Positions 7,908 through 18,400 of a stretch of DNA of 64,000 bases are shown in pieces. Under the pieces are notes generated by a model. That model was not told where the DNA came from. It searched no databases and worked only from the letters and a program-made list of their open reading frames with translations. How positions within the stretch are numbered: the first letter of the stretch is position 1; each line of letters starts with the position of its first letter. The stretch covers positions 1 to 64,000 of the forward strand of contig NZ_JOJL01000023.1 in the NCBI RefSeq assembly GCF_000721705.1, in the 5' to 3' direction. This DNA comes from Actinoplanes subtropicus (lineage in GTDB: Bacteria > Actinomycetota > Actinomycetes > Mycobacteriales > Micromonosporaceae). Made by a program: the position numbers and the translations under genes.

Positions 7908-8312
7908 ATGACCACCACGACTGCGATGCTCGAGACCTACCCGAGGCCGATCGGCCTGGATCACCGGAAGCTCGCCGCGACCATTGACGCGCTCGCCGAG
8001 TGCGCGCAGACCTGCACCTCCTGCGCCGACGCCTGTCTCGGCGAGGACATGGTCGCTGAACTGATCACCTGCGTCGCCACGAACCTGGACTGCGCCGACA
8101 TCTGCGCGGCGGCCGCCCGGGTGCTGTCCCGCCGGGTCGGATTCGACCCGACGATCACCGACAATGTGCTGCAGGCCTGCATCGCGGCGTGCCGGGCCTG
8201 CGGCGACGAATGTTCCCGGCACGCCAGCATGCACGAGCACTGCCGCATCTGCGCCGAGTCCTGCCGCGCCTGCCTCCTGGCCTGCGAGGACTTGCTGGCC
8301 ACGATGAGCTGA
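7908..8312 (+). CDS. Cys-rich four-helix-bundle copper-binding-type protein (DUF326)
   Basis: A 134-residue soluble protein with regularly spaced cysteines along amphipathic helices (CAQTCTSCADACLG, CVATNLDCADICAA, CIAACRACGDECSRH, CRICAESCRACLLAC). This is the pattern of the DUF326 / Csp-like four-helix bundles that store or buffer Cu(I). No signal peptide is visible, so it should act in the cytoplasm. The ATG at 7908 has no strong ribosome site. An ECF41-type promoter lies upstream at 7676-7703. Expression with a cupin and YceI protein would fit a redox or metal-stress group; that is inference. Confidence 0.8.
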   Translation: MTTTTAMLETYPRPIGLDHRKLAATIDALAECAQTCTSCADACLGEDMVAELITCVATNLDCADICAAAARVLSRRVGFDPTITDNVLQACIAACRACGDECSRHASMHEHCRICAESCRACLLACEDLLATMS

Positions 8313-8373
8313 TGTCGCCGGCCACGTGCCCGGGCGGCTGACGTCGCTGCGCATCCCGAATTTTCTGACTGGC

Positions 8374-8401
8374 TGTCACACCGGGGGCGGTCGTCTGGTC
8401 T
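8374..8401 (+). promoter_or_regulatory. ECF41-type promoter for the small gene at 8465
   Basis: TGTCACA (8374-8380), 15 bp, TGGTCT (8396-8401), 64 bp before the ATG. It is followed by GACTTGGTG, a downstream block also seen after the site at 14582-14609. Confidence 0.65.
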
Positions 8402-8464
8402 GACTTGGTGCCGGGCGACACGACAGTCCGGGCGACCTACACCCCTCGGGGAGATGAGGCAACC

Positions 8465-8653
8465 ATGACTGCTATCACGAAGGCGAGCGCGCTGCGGGTC
8501 ATCCGCCGCGCGTACGGGCCCGACCGTGCCGCGTCCCTGGCCGGGCGTCTGCCGGACCGGATCGACCTGGAGGACGCCGCGCACACCCGGCTGCTGTCCG
8601 AGCTCGGGTTGACGCCGGACGGCTTGTTCGACGAGTTGGGAGCGGAGCTGTGA
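8465..8653 (+). CDS. Small hypothetical protein (62 aa)
   Basis: A 62-residue product (MTAITKASALRVIRRAYGPD...) with no recognised domain; it looks soluble and helical. The start at 8465 has a clear ribosome site (GGGGAGATGAGG) and an ECF41-type promoter 64 bp upstream. An upstream in-frame GTG lies within the promoter-proximal leader and is unlikely. Its stop overlaps the GTG of the next, broken gene by four bases, so the pair were probably translationally coupled. Confidence 0.65.
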   Translation: MTAITKASALRVIRRAYGPDRAASLAGRLPDRIDLEDAAHTRLLSELGLTPDGLFDELGAEL

Positions 8654-8854
8654 CGACCACGGACGAGCTCGGCAAGCTGGCCACGTTGCTCGACGATCTG
8701 GAGATACGGAACTGATCTTCGCTCTGGCGCATGTCCGGTCGGTCGCGCCGGCCGCCGGGGCGGGCGCGCCGCAGTTGCGCACCGTGGTGCTACGTCTCGC
8801 CGAGACGACCACCCCGGAGCAGTACGGCAGCTGGCTGTCCGATGACGCGCCGAA

Positions 8855-9790
<936 letters not shown>

Positions 9791-9866
9791 CGCGCTGCTG
9801 CCAGCAGCCGGAAGTCACCGACCGCGGCGCCCGATCCGAACTCGGCCGGGTCGATCCCGGTGCCGA

Positions 9867-12800
9867 TCAACACGCCGACCTGACCGCGTCGCCAGTGGTG
9901 GCACGGATGCGGCTCAGGTGTGCGTTGACAGCGTGACGCGAGATGAACAGGCGTTCGGCGATCTCCTCGTTGCTCAGGCCCCGCGCCGCCAGGCCGGCGA
10001 TCTGCGCTTCCTGTGCCGACAGCCGCGAAGCCATCGAAGGGCGCGGCCGGTGGCTTGCCTCGCCGGCCGCCTCGAGTTCGGCGCGGGCCATCTCGGCCCA
10101 CGGGCGGGCGCCGATCAGGTCGAACTCGTCGCGGGCGGTACGCAGCAGGGCCCGCGCGTCGCGTCCTTGCCGGAGCAGCCACCGGCCGTGCTGCAAGGTC
10201 AACCGGGCTCGAATCAGCCGCGACCCGGTGGGAAGTGCGGCCAGGCTGTCGGCAAAGGTCTGGTCGCCGGGAGCAAGGACCGCTTTCGTATAGGCGTACG
10301 CCATGGTCATCATGTCCGACGGCAACTGACGTGCCAGCTGAGGCAACTCGATCAGCAGCTCACGGGCTTCGGCGGTCGCGCCGGCGGCAACCGCCGCATC
10401 TGCCAAGTCCGGCGCGAAGAGCCAGCGGATGGATGAGTGGTAATGCGGGTCGAGGGGATCGAACGCGGCCGCGAGAAGGGCGTACGCCTGGGACGCGCGC
10501 TTGTCGAAGAGGGCGAGGAGACCGTCGACCTGCTGGGCCATCGCGGTGACGAAACGCATGCCGGGGAACATGTCGGCGGCCCGCACTTCGCCGATCAAGG
10601 CGGCCGCCGACGCCGTGTCGCCGCGCTGCACAGCTACCAGGGCGGCGGTGGCGGTCAGCCCGAGTTCGACGATCTTGTCGCCGGTTTCCCGGGCCAGCCG
10701 GCGGCCCTCCTCCGATTCGGTGCGGGCCTCGTCGAGCTGACCGAGGTAGACCCGCATCCACGAACCGGCCAGCGACCGGGCCAGCAGCCCGAGCCGGCCC
10801 TGGGCACGCCAGACCGCGCCCGCCTGGCTGAGGTAGCGGGTCGTGCGGGTGAAGTCGCCGAGGGCGATCGCTGCGGTGCCGAGGTAGTGCAGGAGGCGGC
10901 CGTCCTGCCGGTCGGCGGTCACTCGGTCGAGCCGTTGCAGCACGTCGGCGCCGTGCCGGAACGGTTCGGCATACGCCCGCACCACCAACGCGCCGGGGCT
11001 GTCCGGGTCAGCGCCCCAATGCTCCAGTTCGGCGGCCGTTTCCACGCGGGCCGGCAAGTCGGCGTCCTGGAAAAAGCATCGGGCACCAGCCAGCCACAGC
11101 AAGTTCTCGGCGACGTCCCGGGCACCTTCGTGGAATGCCGAGCCGGCGGTTCGCACCAGCTCGCGGATGCGCCGGTCGGGTTCGTCCGGCTCGAAGACGG
11201 CGTTCTCGGACACCAGCAACAGGCGGGCACGTTCGACCGGTCCGGCGACCCGCAGATCGGCACGATCAAGCAGCAACCGAGCGTGGTACTGGTCGTTCAA
11301 GTCGCTGGACAACTGCGCCGCGCGGACCAGGATGCGGGTGCGCCGACGGCTGTCGCTGACCAGGCCGGCCGCCTGCGACAGGGCCGGGACGGCGACCGCG
11401 ATCGCGCCGCGCGCCTGTGTCTCGTCGGCCAACTGCTCGAGCCGGGTGGCCAGTTCGTCGTCCGGGCCGAAGGTGGCGGCGGCCAGATGGCCGAGCCCGC
11501 GCTCCGGCACGGCCGCAAGGGCGACGGAGAGCGCCCGGTGGACGGCTATCCGTTCGCCGACCGTCGCACGTTCGTAGATGGCGGAACGCATCAGCGGATG
11601 ACGGAACTCGGGCCGGTGCTCGACCAGCGTGACCAATCCGGCCTCCGCAGCCTCGTGCAGGACGTCCGCGGTCACCGCCGAGCCGACGACCCGGGTCGCC
11701 ACGTCCAGTAGCTGATGCAGAGGCGCGGTGGGTTCCGCGGCCAGAACGAGCAGGAACGTCCGCGCACCGGGTGACAGGGAATCGGTACGGGCCGCGAACG
11801 CGACCTCCAGCCGCTGGGTCAGTTGCAGCTCCGGCCCGTCCACGTGGCCCGCCCGCACCGCCTTCGGCAACTCGAGCAACGCGAGCGGGTTGCCCGCGGA
11901 GCGTTCCAGGATCAGCGCGCGAACCGGCGGCGCCAGGCCGGAGGCAACGAGGTCGAGCAGTTCGGCGGCCGCCGACGGGTCAAGCGCCTCCAGGCTCAGT
12001 TCCGGCACACCGACCGCGGCGGGCCGCCGCTCGAACCCCGGCCGGGCCGCGGCGATGGCCACCATGGCGTGGTCGCGGCTACGCCGGGAAACGAAGCTGA
12101 GCACGTCCCGGCTGGGCACGTCGAACCATTGCGCGTCGTCGAACAGCAGCAGAACCGGTTGCCGGTCGGCGACATCGGCGAGCAGCTCCAGCACGGCGAA
12201 CGCGATCCTGTGGGTGTCCGGCTCCTGGTCGGCCGCGCCGAACGCGCTGCGTAGGGCCAGCCGGTGCGCGTCGGGCAGGTCGTCGATCCGGTGCAACACC
12301 GGTTGCAGCAACAAGTGAAGGGCGGCGAACGGGAACCATTGCTCGGTCTCCACCCCAGCGGTAGACAGGACCAGGAAACCTCGCTCGACGGCGTCCGCGG
12401 CGGCGGAGCGTAGCAGCGCCGACTTGCCCACGCCGGGGGAACCACTGACCAACAGAGCGGACCCGCGGCCCTCGGCCGCGTCGGTGAGCAGGACGTGCAC
12501 CCGGCGTAGCTCGGCCTCCCGGCCGATGATGCCGGCCGGAGCCGCTGCCGGGGCAGGCGGAGCGGCGGGTGTCGGCACCGAGGGTTCGGGGTGTAGTAGC
12601 TGTGCGTGGACGTCGAGTAGCTCCTGGCCCGGGTCGATGCCCAGTTCCTCCCGCAGGCGGCGGCGCAGCTGCTGGAACAGGTCGAAGGCTTCGGCCTGCC
12701 GGCCGTCGGCGGCCAAAGCCAACAGCAACCGGGCCTGCAACGCCTCATCGAACGGACTTTCCGCGCCGGCTTGCCGCAGTGCAGGCAGAACCACCCGGGC

Positions 12801-13334
12801 CTGCCCCAGCCGCAACGCGATGCCAGCCGCATCCCGCACGGCGTGCGACCGTTCAGCCTCGATCGCTATGAAATCCGGAAGTCTCTGCGTCGCCGGCTCC
12901 AACCCCGCCGCACACCGCCCAGTCCACAACGCAAACGCCTCGGCGTAAAGCCGGACCGCCCGCTCCGGATCGCCAGCCTGGGACGCCTGGCTCACCAACG
13001 CCCGAAACCGCAGAAGATCACACGATTCTTCGGTCGCCTTCAGCTGATAACCGGCCGCCTGCCGCACCAAATACTGCCCAATCGCCCGAACTGGCAGATC
13101 CGGCTCGATCAAACGCCGCAATATGCCGATACAGCGGTGCACGACGTTCACCGCACTCGCGGGGGGATCCTGCGGCCAGATCGCGTCCACCAACTCGCTC
13201 ACGCTCACGACCGACCCGGCCCGGGCCACCAGCAAAGCGAACACCAGACGCTGCTGACGACCGCCCAGGTCCAGCTCCCCAACCTCGGACCAGGCCCGGA
13301 GCGGGCCGAGGATCGAGAACCGAACGGCCGCCAC
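9867..13334 (-). CDS. SARP-type / ATPase / LuxR hybrid regulator, copy 1
   Basis: A 1155-residue cytoplasmic transcription regulator combining three modules. Residues 1-95 are an OmpR-like winged helix (LGPLRAWSEVGELDLGG, RQQRLVFALL). About 100-250 is a bacterial transcriptional activation (BTAD) domain as in SARPs. An AAA/STAND ATPase follows, with Walker A SGSPGVGKSALL near 295 and Walker B VLLLFDDAQWFD near 400, then TPR-like helices, and a C-terminal LuxR helix-turn-helix (LSAQEAQIAGLAARGLSNEE). Start GTG 13334 follows GGGGGAGGG. A near-twin lies at 15402-18878, with matching upstream leaders. Such proteins usually control secondary metabolism or sugar use; the target is unknown. Confidence 0.85.
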   Translation of the reverse strand: MAAVRFSILGPLRAWSEVGELDLGGRQQRLVFALLVARAGSVVSVSELVDAIWPQDPPASAVNVVHRCIGILRRLIEPDLPVRAIGQYLVRQAAGYQLKATEESCDLLRFRALVSQASQAGDPERAVRLYAEAFALWTGRCAAGLEPATQRLPDFIAIEAERSHAVRDAAGIALRLGQARVVLPALRQAGAESPFDEALQARLLLALAADGRQAEAFDLFQQLRRRLREELGIDPGQELLDVHAQLLHPEPSVPTPAAPPAPAAAPAGIIGREAELRRVHVLLTDAAEGRGSALLVSGSPGVGKSALLRSAAADAVERGFLVLSTAGVETEQWFPFAALHLLLQPVLHRIDDLPDAHRLALRSAFGAADQEPDTHRIAFAVLELLADVADRQPVLLLFDDAQWFDVPSRDVLSFVSRRSRDHAMVAIAAARPGFERRPAAVGVPELSLEALDPSAAAELLDLVASGLAPPVRALILERSAGNPLALLELPKAVRAGHVDGPELQLTQRLEVAFAARTDSLSPGARTFLLVLAAEPTAPLHQLLDVATRVVGSAVTADVLHEAAEAGLVTLVEHRPEFRHPLMRSAIYERATVGERIAVHRALSVALAAVPERGLGHLAAATFGPDDELATRLEQLADETQARGAIAVAVPALSQAAGLVSDSRRRTRILVRAAQLSSDLNDQYHARLLLDRADLRVAGPVERARLLLVSENAVFEPDEPDRRIRELVRTAGSAFHEGARDVAENLLWLAGARCFFQDADLPARVETAAELEHWGADPDSPGALVVRAYAEPFRHGADVLQRLDRVTADRQDGRLLHYLGTAAIALGDFTRTTRYLSQAGAVWRAQGRLGLLARSLAGSWMRVYLGQLDEARTESEEGRRLARETGDKIVELGLTATAALVAVQRGDTASAAALIGEVRAADMFPGMRFVTAMAQQVDGLLALFDKRASQAYALLAAAFDPLDPHYHSSIRWLFAPDLADAAVAAGATAEARELLIELPQLARQLPSDMMTMAYAYTKAVLAPGDQTFADSLAALPTGSRLIRARLTLQHGRWLLRQGRDARALLRTARDEFDLIGARPWAEMARAELEAAGEASHRPRPSMASRLSAQEAQIAGLAARGLSNEEIAERLFISRHAVNAHLSRIRATTGDAVRSAC

Positions 13335-13535
13335 GTTCCGCCCTCCCCCGGCACCTCGTCAGCAAAGTCATGATCCCCCCTCCAAAACCGTCCATCAACC
13401 GCGGAACCCGAAATGAAAACCGTCGAAATGGGATAACTCTGGGCGTTGCCGGGCCTACGGCCGGTCCAGCATGCTTCCGCCGACGCGGCGGTGTGGCGGG
13501 AGACCCTCCCGCCACACCGCGCCAAGGCCCGCGAC

Positions 13536-14276
13536 CTATTCGACGGCGGCCATGGTGGGCGTGACGGCCTGAAGCGCATCAAGGATCGTCTGCGCGACCG
13601 TGTCGGGGTTCGACACGGCAACCGCGTGTGAGCCGCCGCTGATCTCTCGGGTGCTTCGCGCCCCGGCCCGTTCGGCCTCGAAGCGCTGGAGCGCGGGCGG
13701 AATGTTGAGATCGGCGTCGCCGATCACGAACCAGGACGGGAGGTTCTTCCAGGCCGGCGTGCCGGCGGGAAGCCCTTCGGAAAGGGCGGCTTCGGTCGCC
13801 GGGCGTTGGGTGGCAGCCATCACCGCGGCCCGGGCGGCTGGCACGTCGGCGGCGAACTGCCGGTGATAGAGGTCGGGCCGGATCGCGAACTCGTTGCCGC
13901 CGGTCGACACCGGGTAGGCGACCAGGGTCTCGCCGAGGGTACTGCCGGGGAACCGCGTCGAGAGCCCGAACGCGCTTTCACCGTGGTCCGGGGCGAAGGC
14001 ACAGACATAGACCAGCGCGGTTACCGCGGGGTTGCCAGCCGCCGCTTCGGTGATCACCAGGCCGGCGTAGGAGTGCCCGACCAGCACGACGGGCCGGCCG
14101 AGCCCGGCGATCACGTCGCGCACGTACGCGGCGTCGCCGGTGAGGCTGCGCAGCGGATTGGCGACCGCTACACAGTCGAAGGACATCGCCTGCAACTTCT
14201 CGATGACGCCGCTCCAGCTTCCGGAGTCGGCGAAGGCGCCGTGCACGAGCACGACAGTGGGTTTCTGCTCGGACAT
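13536..14276 (-). CDS. Alpha/beta-hydrolase
   Basis: A 246-residue alpha/beta-hydrolase fold enzyme. It has the oxyanion segment LVHGAFADSGSW at residues 10-22, the nucleophile elbow GHSYAG around residue 68, an acid in VIGDADLNIP and a catalytic His in GGSHAVAVSNP. It resembles the small esterase/haloperoxidase-like group. Substrate unknown. The ATG is preceded by GGAGG. An ECF41-type site points at it from 237 bp upstream, back-to-back with that of the NmrA-like gene, so the divergent pair may be co-induced. The gene lies between the twin SARP-LuxR regulators. Confidence 0.85.
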   Translation of the reverse strand: MSEQKPTVVLVHGAFADSGSWSGVIEKLQAMSFDCVAVANPLRSLTGDAAYVRDVIAGLGRPVVLVGHSYAGLVITEAAAGNPAVTALVYVCAFAPDHGESAFGLSTRFPGSTLGETLVAYPVSTGGNEFAIRPDLYHRQFAADVPAARAAVMAATQRPATEAALSEGLPAGTPAWKNLPSWFVIGDADLNIPPALQRFEAERAGARSTREISGGSHAVAVSNPDTVAQTILDALQAVTPTMAAVE

Positions 14277-14512
14277 GATCGTTTGCCTCCTGCTCGTACG
14301 GATGTTGGTGGAGTTCCGGGTGGTGTCGGCTCGCCCAGGCCGTATCCCTGGGGAGCGGGCCGTGGGCCGCTAGGCCCGTCGGCGCTGGTGAGGTTGTCCG
14401 GCGGCGGGCGGGACCAGCCACGTTCTGCTTGACGCATGCTCTTGGGAGCCGTCTGAAACCCGGTGTTCCCGCTCTCATCTCGCGGCTCGGCCGGACAACC
14501 GTTCGTCCCAAG

Positions 14513-14540
14513 AGACCGCGCGGCAGTCCGGAACGTGACG
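14513..14540 (-). promoter_or_regulatory. ECF41-type promoter toward the alpha/beta-hydrolase
   Basis: On the minus strand, CGTCACG (14540-14534), 15 bp, CGGTCT (14518-14513). The -35 has one deviation from TGTCACG. It lies back-to-back with the site at 14582-14609 in the 395-bp divergent gap, which otherwise shows no gene. Confidence 0.5.
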
Positions 14541-14581
14541 GCAGGCCGCACCAACGCTGTGGAAATTCGTGGCTCTGGCGG

Positions 14582-14609
14582 TGTCACAGAGCGATGGGTC
14601 GCCCGGTCT
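14582..14609 (+). promoter_or_regulatory. ECF41-type promoter for the NmrA-like gene
   Basis: TGTCACA (14582-14588), 15 bp, CGGTCT (14604-14609), 62 bp before the GTG start. About 60 bp around it resembles the region around the site at 25011-25038 (shared GGAA-TTCGT, GGTGTCACAGA, CGGTCTT and GGTGA blocks). Confidence 0.7.
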
Positions 14610-14671
14610 TGCTTGGTGAGCCGCAGCCGAGAGTCGCCTTGGCTCGCATCCGTCGAATGAAGGAGCACGTC

Positions 14672-15415
14672 GTGAAAATCGTGGTCATCGGTGGGACCGG
14701 GTTGATCGGGTCGAGACTGGTCGCCAAGCTGAACGAGCGGGGGCACGAGGCGGTGCCGGCCGCGCCGAACACCGGCGTGAACACGCTCACCGGTCAGGGC
14801 TTGGCCGAGGTGCTCGACGGCGCCGCGGTCGTGGTGGACGTGTCGAACTCGCCGTCGTTCGCCGACGACGCGGCGATGGAGTTCTTCCGGACCGCCACCG
14901 GCAACCTGCTCGCCTATTCTGCGAAGGCGGGGGTCGGGCATTACGTAGCGCTGTCGGTGGTCGGCACGGACCGGCTGCTCGCGTCGGGCTACTTCCGGGC
15001 GAAGCAGGCCCAGGAAGATCTGATCCGCGAGTCGGGCCGGCCGTACTCGATCGTGCACGCCACCCAGTTCTTCGAGTTCGTCAAGGCCATCGCGGACTTC
15101 AGCACCGTGGGTGCCAAGGTGCATGCGCCGCCGGTCCTGATCCAGCCGATGGCCGCCGACGACGTCGCGGCCGGCGTCGGACGGGTCGCGGCCGGCGAGG
15201 CGGTCAACGGAATCCAGGAGATCGGCGGCCCGGAGCAGTTCCGGCTCGACGAACTGATCCGCACGGGCCTGGCCGCCAAGGGCGACCCCCGCGAGGTCGT
15301 CACCGACGAGCAGGCGCCCTACTACGGGATACCGGTCGGCGAGCGGACCCTGCTACCCGGCCCGAACGCCCGGCTCGGCCACATCACCTTCGACACGTGG
15401 CTCAGCCAGCAGTGA
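14672..15415 (+). CDS. NmrA-like / atypical SDR NAD(P)-binding oxidoreductase
   Basis: A 247-residue Rossmann-fold protein with the nucleotide motif GGTGLIGSRL at residues 7-16 and an atypical-SDR active-site region (HYVALSVVGTDR, then GYFRAKQAQEDLI). It resembles the NmrA/YwnB group of NAD(P)H-linked reductases and sensors. The GTG start at 14672 is chosen because AAGGAG (14660-14665) lies six bases upstream; an ATG at 14657 would swallow the ribosome site. An ECF41-type promoter lies upstream; oxidoreductases of this kind are among the usual neighbours of ECF41 sigma genes. The 3' end overlaps the convergent regulator by 14 bp. Confidence 0.85.
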   Translation: MKIVVIGGTGLIGSRLVAKLNERGHEAVPAAPNTGVNTLTGQGLAEVLDGAAVVVDVSNSPSFADDAAMEFFRTATGNLLAYSAKAGVGHYVALSVVGTDRLLASGYFRAKQAQEDLIRESGRPYSIVHATQFFEFVKAIADFSTVGAKVHAPPVLIQPMAADDVAAGVGRVAAGEAVNGIQEIGGPEQFRLDELIRTGLAAKGDPREVVTDEQAPYYGIPVGERTLLPGPNARLGHITFDTWLSQQ

Positions 15416-18400
15416 CGGTCCCGTCGGTGGTGGCGCGGATACGGCTCAGGTGGGCGTTGACGGCGTGGCGCGAGATGAACAGACGTTCGGCGATCTCCTC
15501 GCTGGTCAGGCCCTGCGCGGCGAAATCGGCAATCTGCATTTCTTGCGCTGACAGGTGCGAACTCGTGGAGGGGCGTGGCTGGGGACTTGCTTCGCCGGTC
15601 GCGTGGAGTTCGGCGCGGGCCATCCCGGCCCATGGGCGGGCGCCGACCAGGTCGAACTCGTCACGGGCGGTACGCAGCAAGGCGCGCCCGTCGCGCCCCT
15701 GCCGGAGCAACCGCCGGCCGTGCTGCAGAGTCAGGCGGGCCTGGATCAGCCGGGACCCGGCGGGAAGCGCCGTCAGGCCGTCCGCGAAGAGCTGGTCGAC
15801 CTCGTCGTCGGGGGCGAGGACCGCGTTGGTGTAGGCGTGGGCCATGGTCATCATGTCCGACGGCAACTGGCGCGCCAGCTCGGGCAACTCGGTCAGCAGT
15901 TCGCGGGCTTCGGCGCTCGCGCCGGCGGCCACCGCCGCATCGGCCAAGTCGGGTGCGACAAGCCAGCGGATGGACGAGTGATAGTGCGGGTCGGTGGGAT
16001 CGAAGATGGCCGCAAGAGTGGCGTACGCGTGGGAAGCGGTGCCGTTGAAGAGGGCGAGGAGACCGTCAGCTTGTTGGGCCATCACGGAGATGGCCGGCAT
16101 GCCGGGGAACATGTCGGCGGCGCGCAGTTCGGCGATCAGGGCAGCCGCGTACGACGGTTTTCCCTGCATGGCGGCCACCAAGGCGGCCGTCGCGATCAGA
16201 CCCAGCTCGACCATGGTATCCCCGGTCTCCCGGGCCAGCCGGCGTCCCTCCTCCGATTCGGTTTGGGCCTCGTCGAGCTGACCCAGATAGAGCCGCATCC
16301 ACGAACCCGATGTCGAACGGGCCAGCAGGCCGAGCCTGCCTTGCGCCCGCCAGAGCTTGCCCGCCTCGCGCGAGTACCGGGTCGTGCGGGAGAAGTCGCC
16401 GAGGGCGATCGCGGCCGAGAACAGGTAATGCATGAGGCGGCCGTCCTGCCGGTTGGCGGTCACCCGGTCGAGCCGTTCGAGGATGTCGGCGCCGTAGCGG
16501 AACGGTTCGGCGTAGGCCCGCACCACCAACGCGCCGGGGCTGTCCGGATCGGCACCCCACCGGTTCAGTTCGGCGGCCGTCGCGGCTCGCGTCGCAGCGC
16601 CGGCGTCCTGGAAGAAGCATCGCGCCGCGGCTCGCCACATCAGATTCTCGGCGACGTCCCGGGCGCCTTCGTCGAACGCCGCGCCGGCCGTGCGCACCAG
16701 CTCGCGGATGCGGCGATCCGGCTCGTCCGGCTCGAAGACGGCGCTCTCGGACACCAGCAACAGGCGAGCACGTTCGACCGGTCCGGCGACCCGCAGGTCC
16801 GCACGGTCCAGGAGCATGCGGGCGTGGTGCTTGTCGTTGAGGTCGCTGGACAGCTGCGCCGCGCGAACCAGGATGCGGGTGCGGCGGTGGCCGTCGCTGA
16901 CCAGGCCCGCTGCCTGGGAAAGCGCCGGTACGGCGGCCGCCACCTTGCCGCGGGCCTGCGCGTCGTCGGCGAGTTGCTCGAGCCGGGTGGCCAGGTCGTC
17001 GTCGGGGCCGAAGGTGGCGGCAGCCAAGTGGGCGAGCCCGCGTTCCGGGACGCCTTCAAAGGCGACGGCCAGCGCCCGGTGGACGGCGGTCCGCTCGGTG
17101 ACGGTCGCGCGTTTATAGACGGCGGAGCGCATCAGCGGATGACGGAACACGGGCCGGTGCTCGACCAGCGTGACCAGCCCGCCCTCCGCCGCCTCGCGCA
17201 CCACCTCCGCAGTCGTCCTCGATCCGGCGACCCGGCTGGACACCTCGAGCAGGTGGGACAGCGGCGCGGTCGGTTCGGCGGCCAGGACGAGAACGAACGA
17301 TCGACACGCGGGGGACAGAACATCTGTCCGGGCCGCGAACGCGACCTCCAGGCGCTGGGTGAGCTGCAGGTCCAACCCGGTCTCGTCGTTGTCCCGTATC
17401 GCCTTGGGCAGCTCGACCAGCGCGAGCGGGTTGCCGGCGGATTGTTCCAGGATGTGCGCGCGGGTCGGTGCGGCCAGGCCGGGCGCGACTTTGTCGAGTA
17501 ATTGGGCGGCCGCCGAAGGGTCGAGGGTTTGGAGGTTCGTTTCCGGCAGATCTGCCACGGCGGGCCGGCGGTCGGTCTCGGGCCGTGCGGCGGCGACGGC
17601 CAGCATGGCATGGTCGCGGCTGCGCCGGGCGACGAAGCTGAGCACGTCCCGGCTGGGTATGTCCAACCATTGCGCGTCGTCGTACAGCAGCAGGACCGGT
17701 TGCCGGTCGGCGATGTCGGCGAGCAATTCCAGCACGGCGAACGCGACCCGGTGCGCGTCGGGCTGCTGGTCGGCCGCGCCGAATGCGCTGCGCAGGGCCA
17801 CCCGGTGCGGATCGGGCAGGTGGTCGATCCTGCGGAAGACCGGCTGCAGCAACAGGTGCAGGGCGGCGAACGGGAACCATTGTTCGGTCTCCACCCCGGC
17901 GGTGGACAGGACCGTGAAGCCGCGTTGGGCCGCGTCGTCGGCGACCGCGCGCAGGAGCGCCGATTTGCCCACACCGGGGGTGCCGCGAATCAGCAATGCG
18001 GATCCGCGGCCGTCGGCCGCGTCGGCTAGCAGGCGACGCATTCTGCGCATCTCCGTTTCCCGGCCGATCATCGGCGCGAGAGCGGGCAGTGTGCCGGAGG
18101 CAGCGGCCGCAGCCCGCGGCGGAGGAGGTTCGGGGTGTAGGAGTTGGGCCTGGACGTCGAGGAGTTCCTGACCCGGGTCGATGCCCAGTTCCTCCCGCAG
18201 GCGGCGCCGCAACTGCTGGAACAGGTCAAGGGCTTCGGCCTGCCGGCCATCGGCCGCCAACACCAGCAACAACCGGGCCTGCACCGCCTCGTCGAACGGA
18301 TTCTCGGCGCCGGCCTGCCGCAACGCGGGCAGGATCACCCTGACCTGCTCCAGCCGCAAAGCGAGATCAGCCGCATCCCGTACGGCATGCGACCGTTCCG

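Noticed and set aside
14657..14671. ATG 14657 as start of the NmrA-like gene
   Set aside because: It would place the AAGGAG ribosome site inside the coding region; GTG 14672 starts right at the Rossmann strand.
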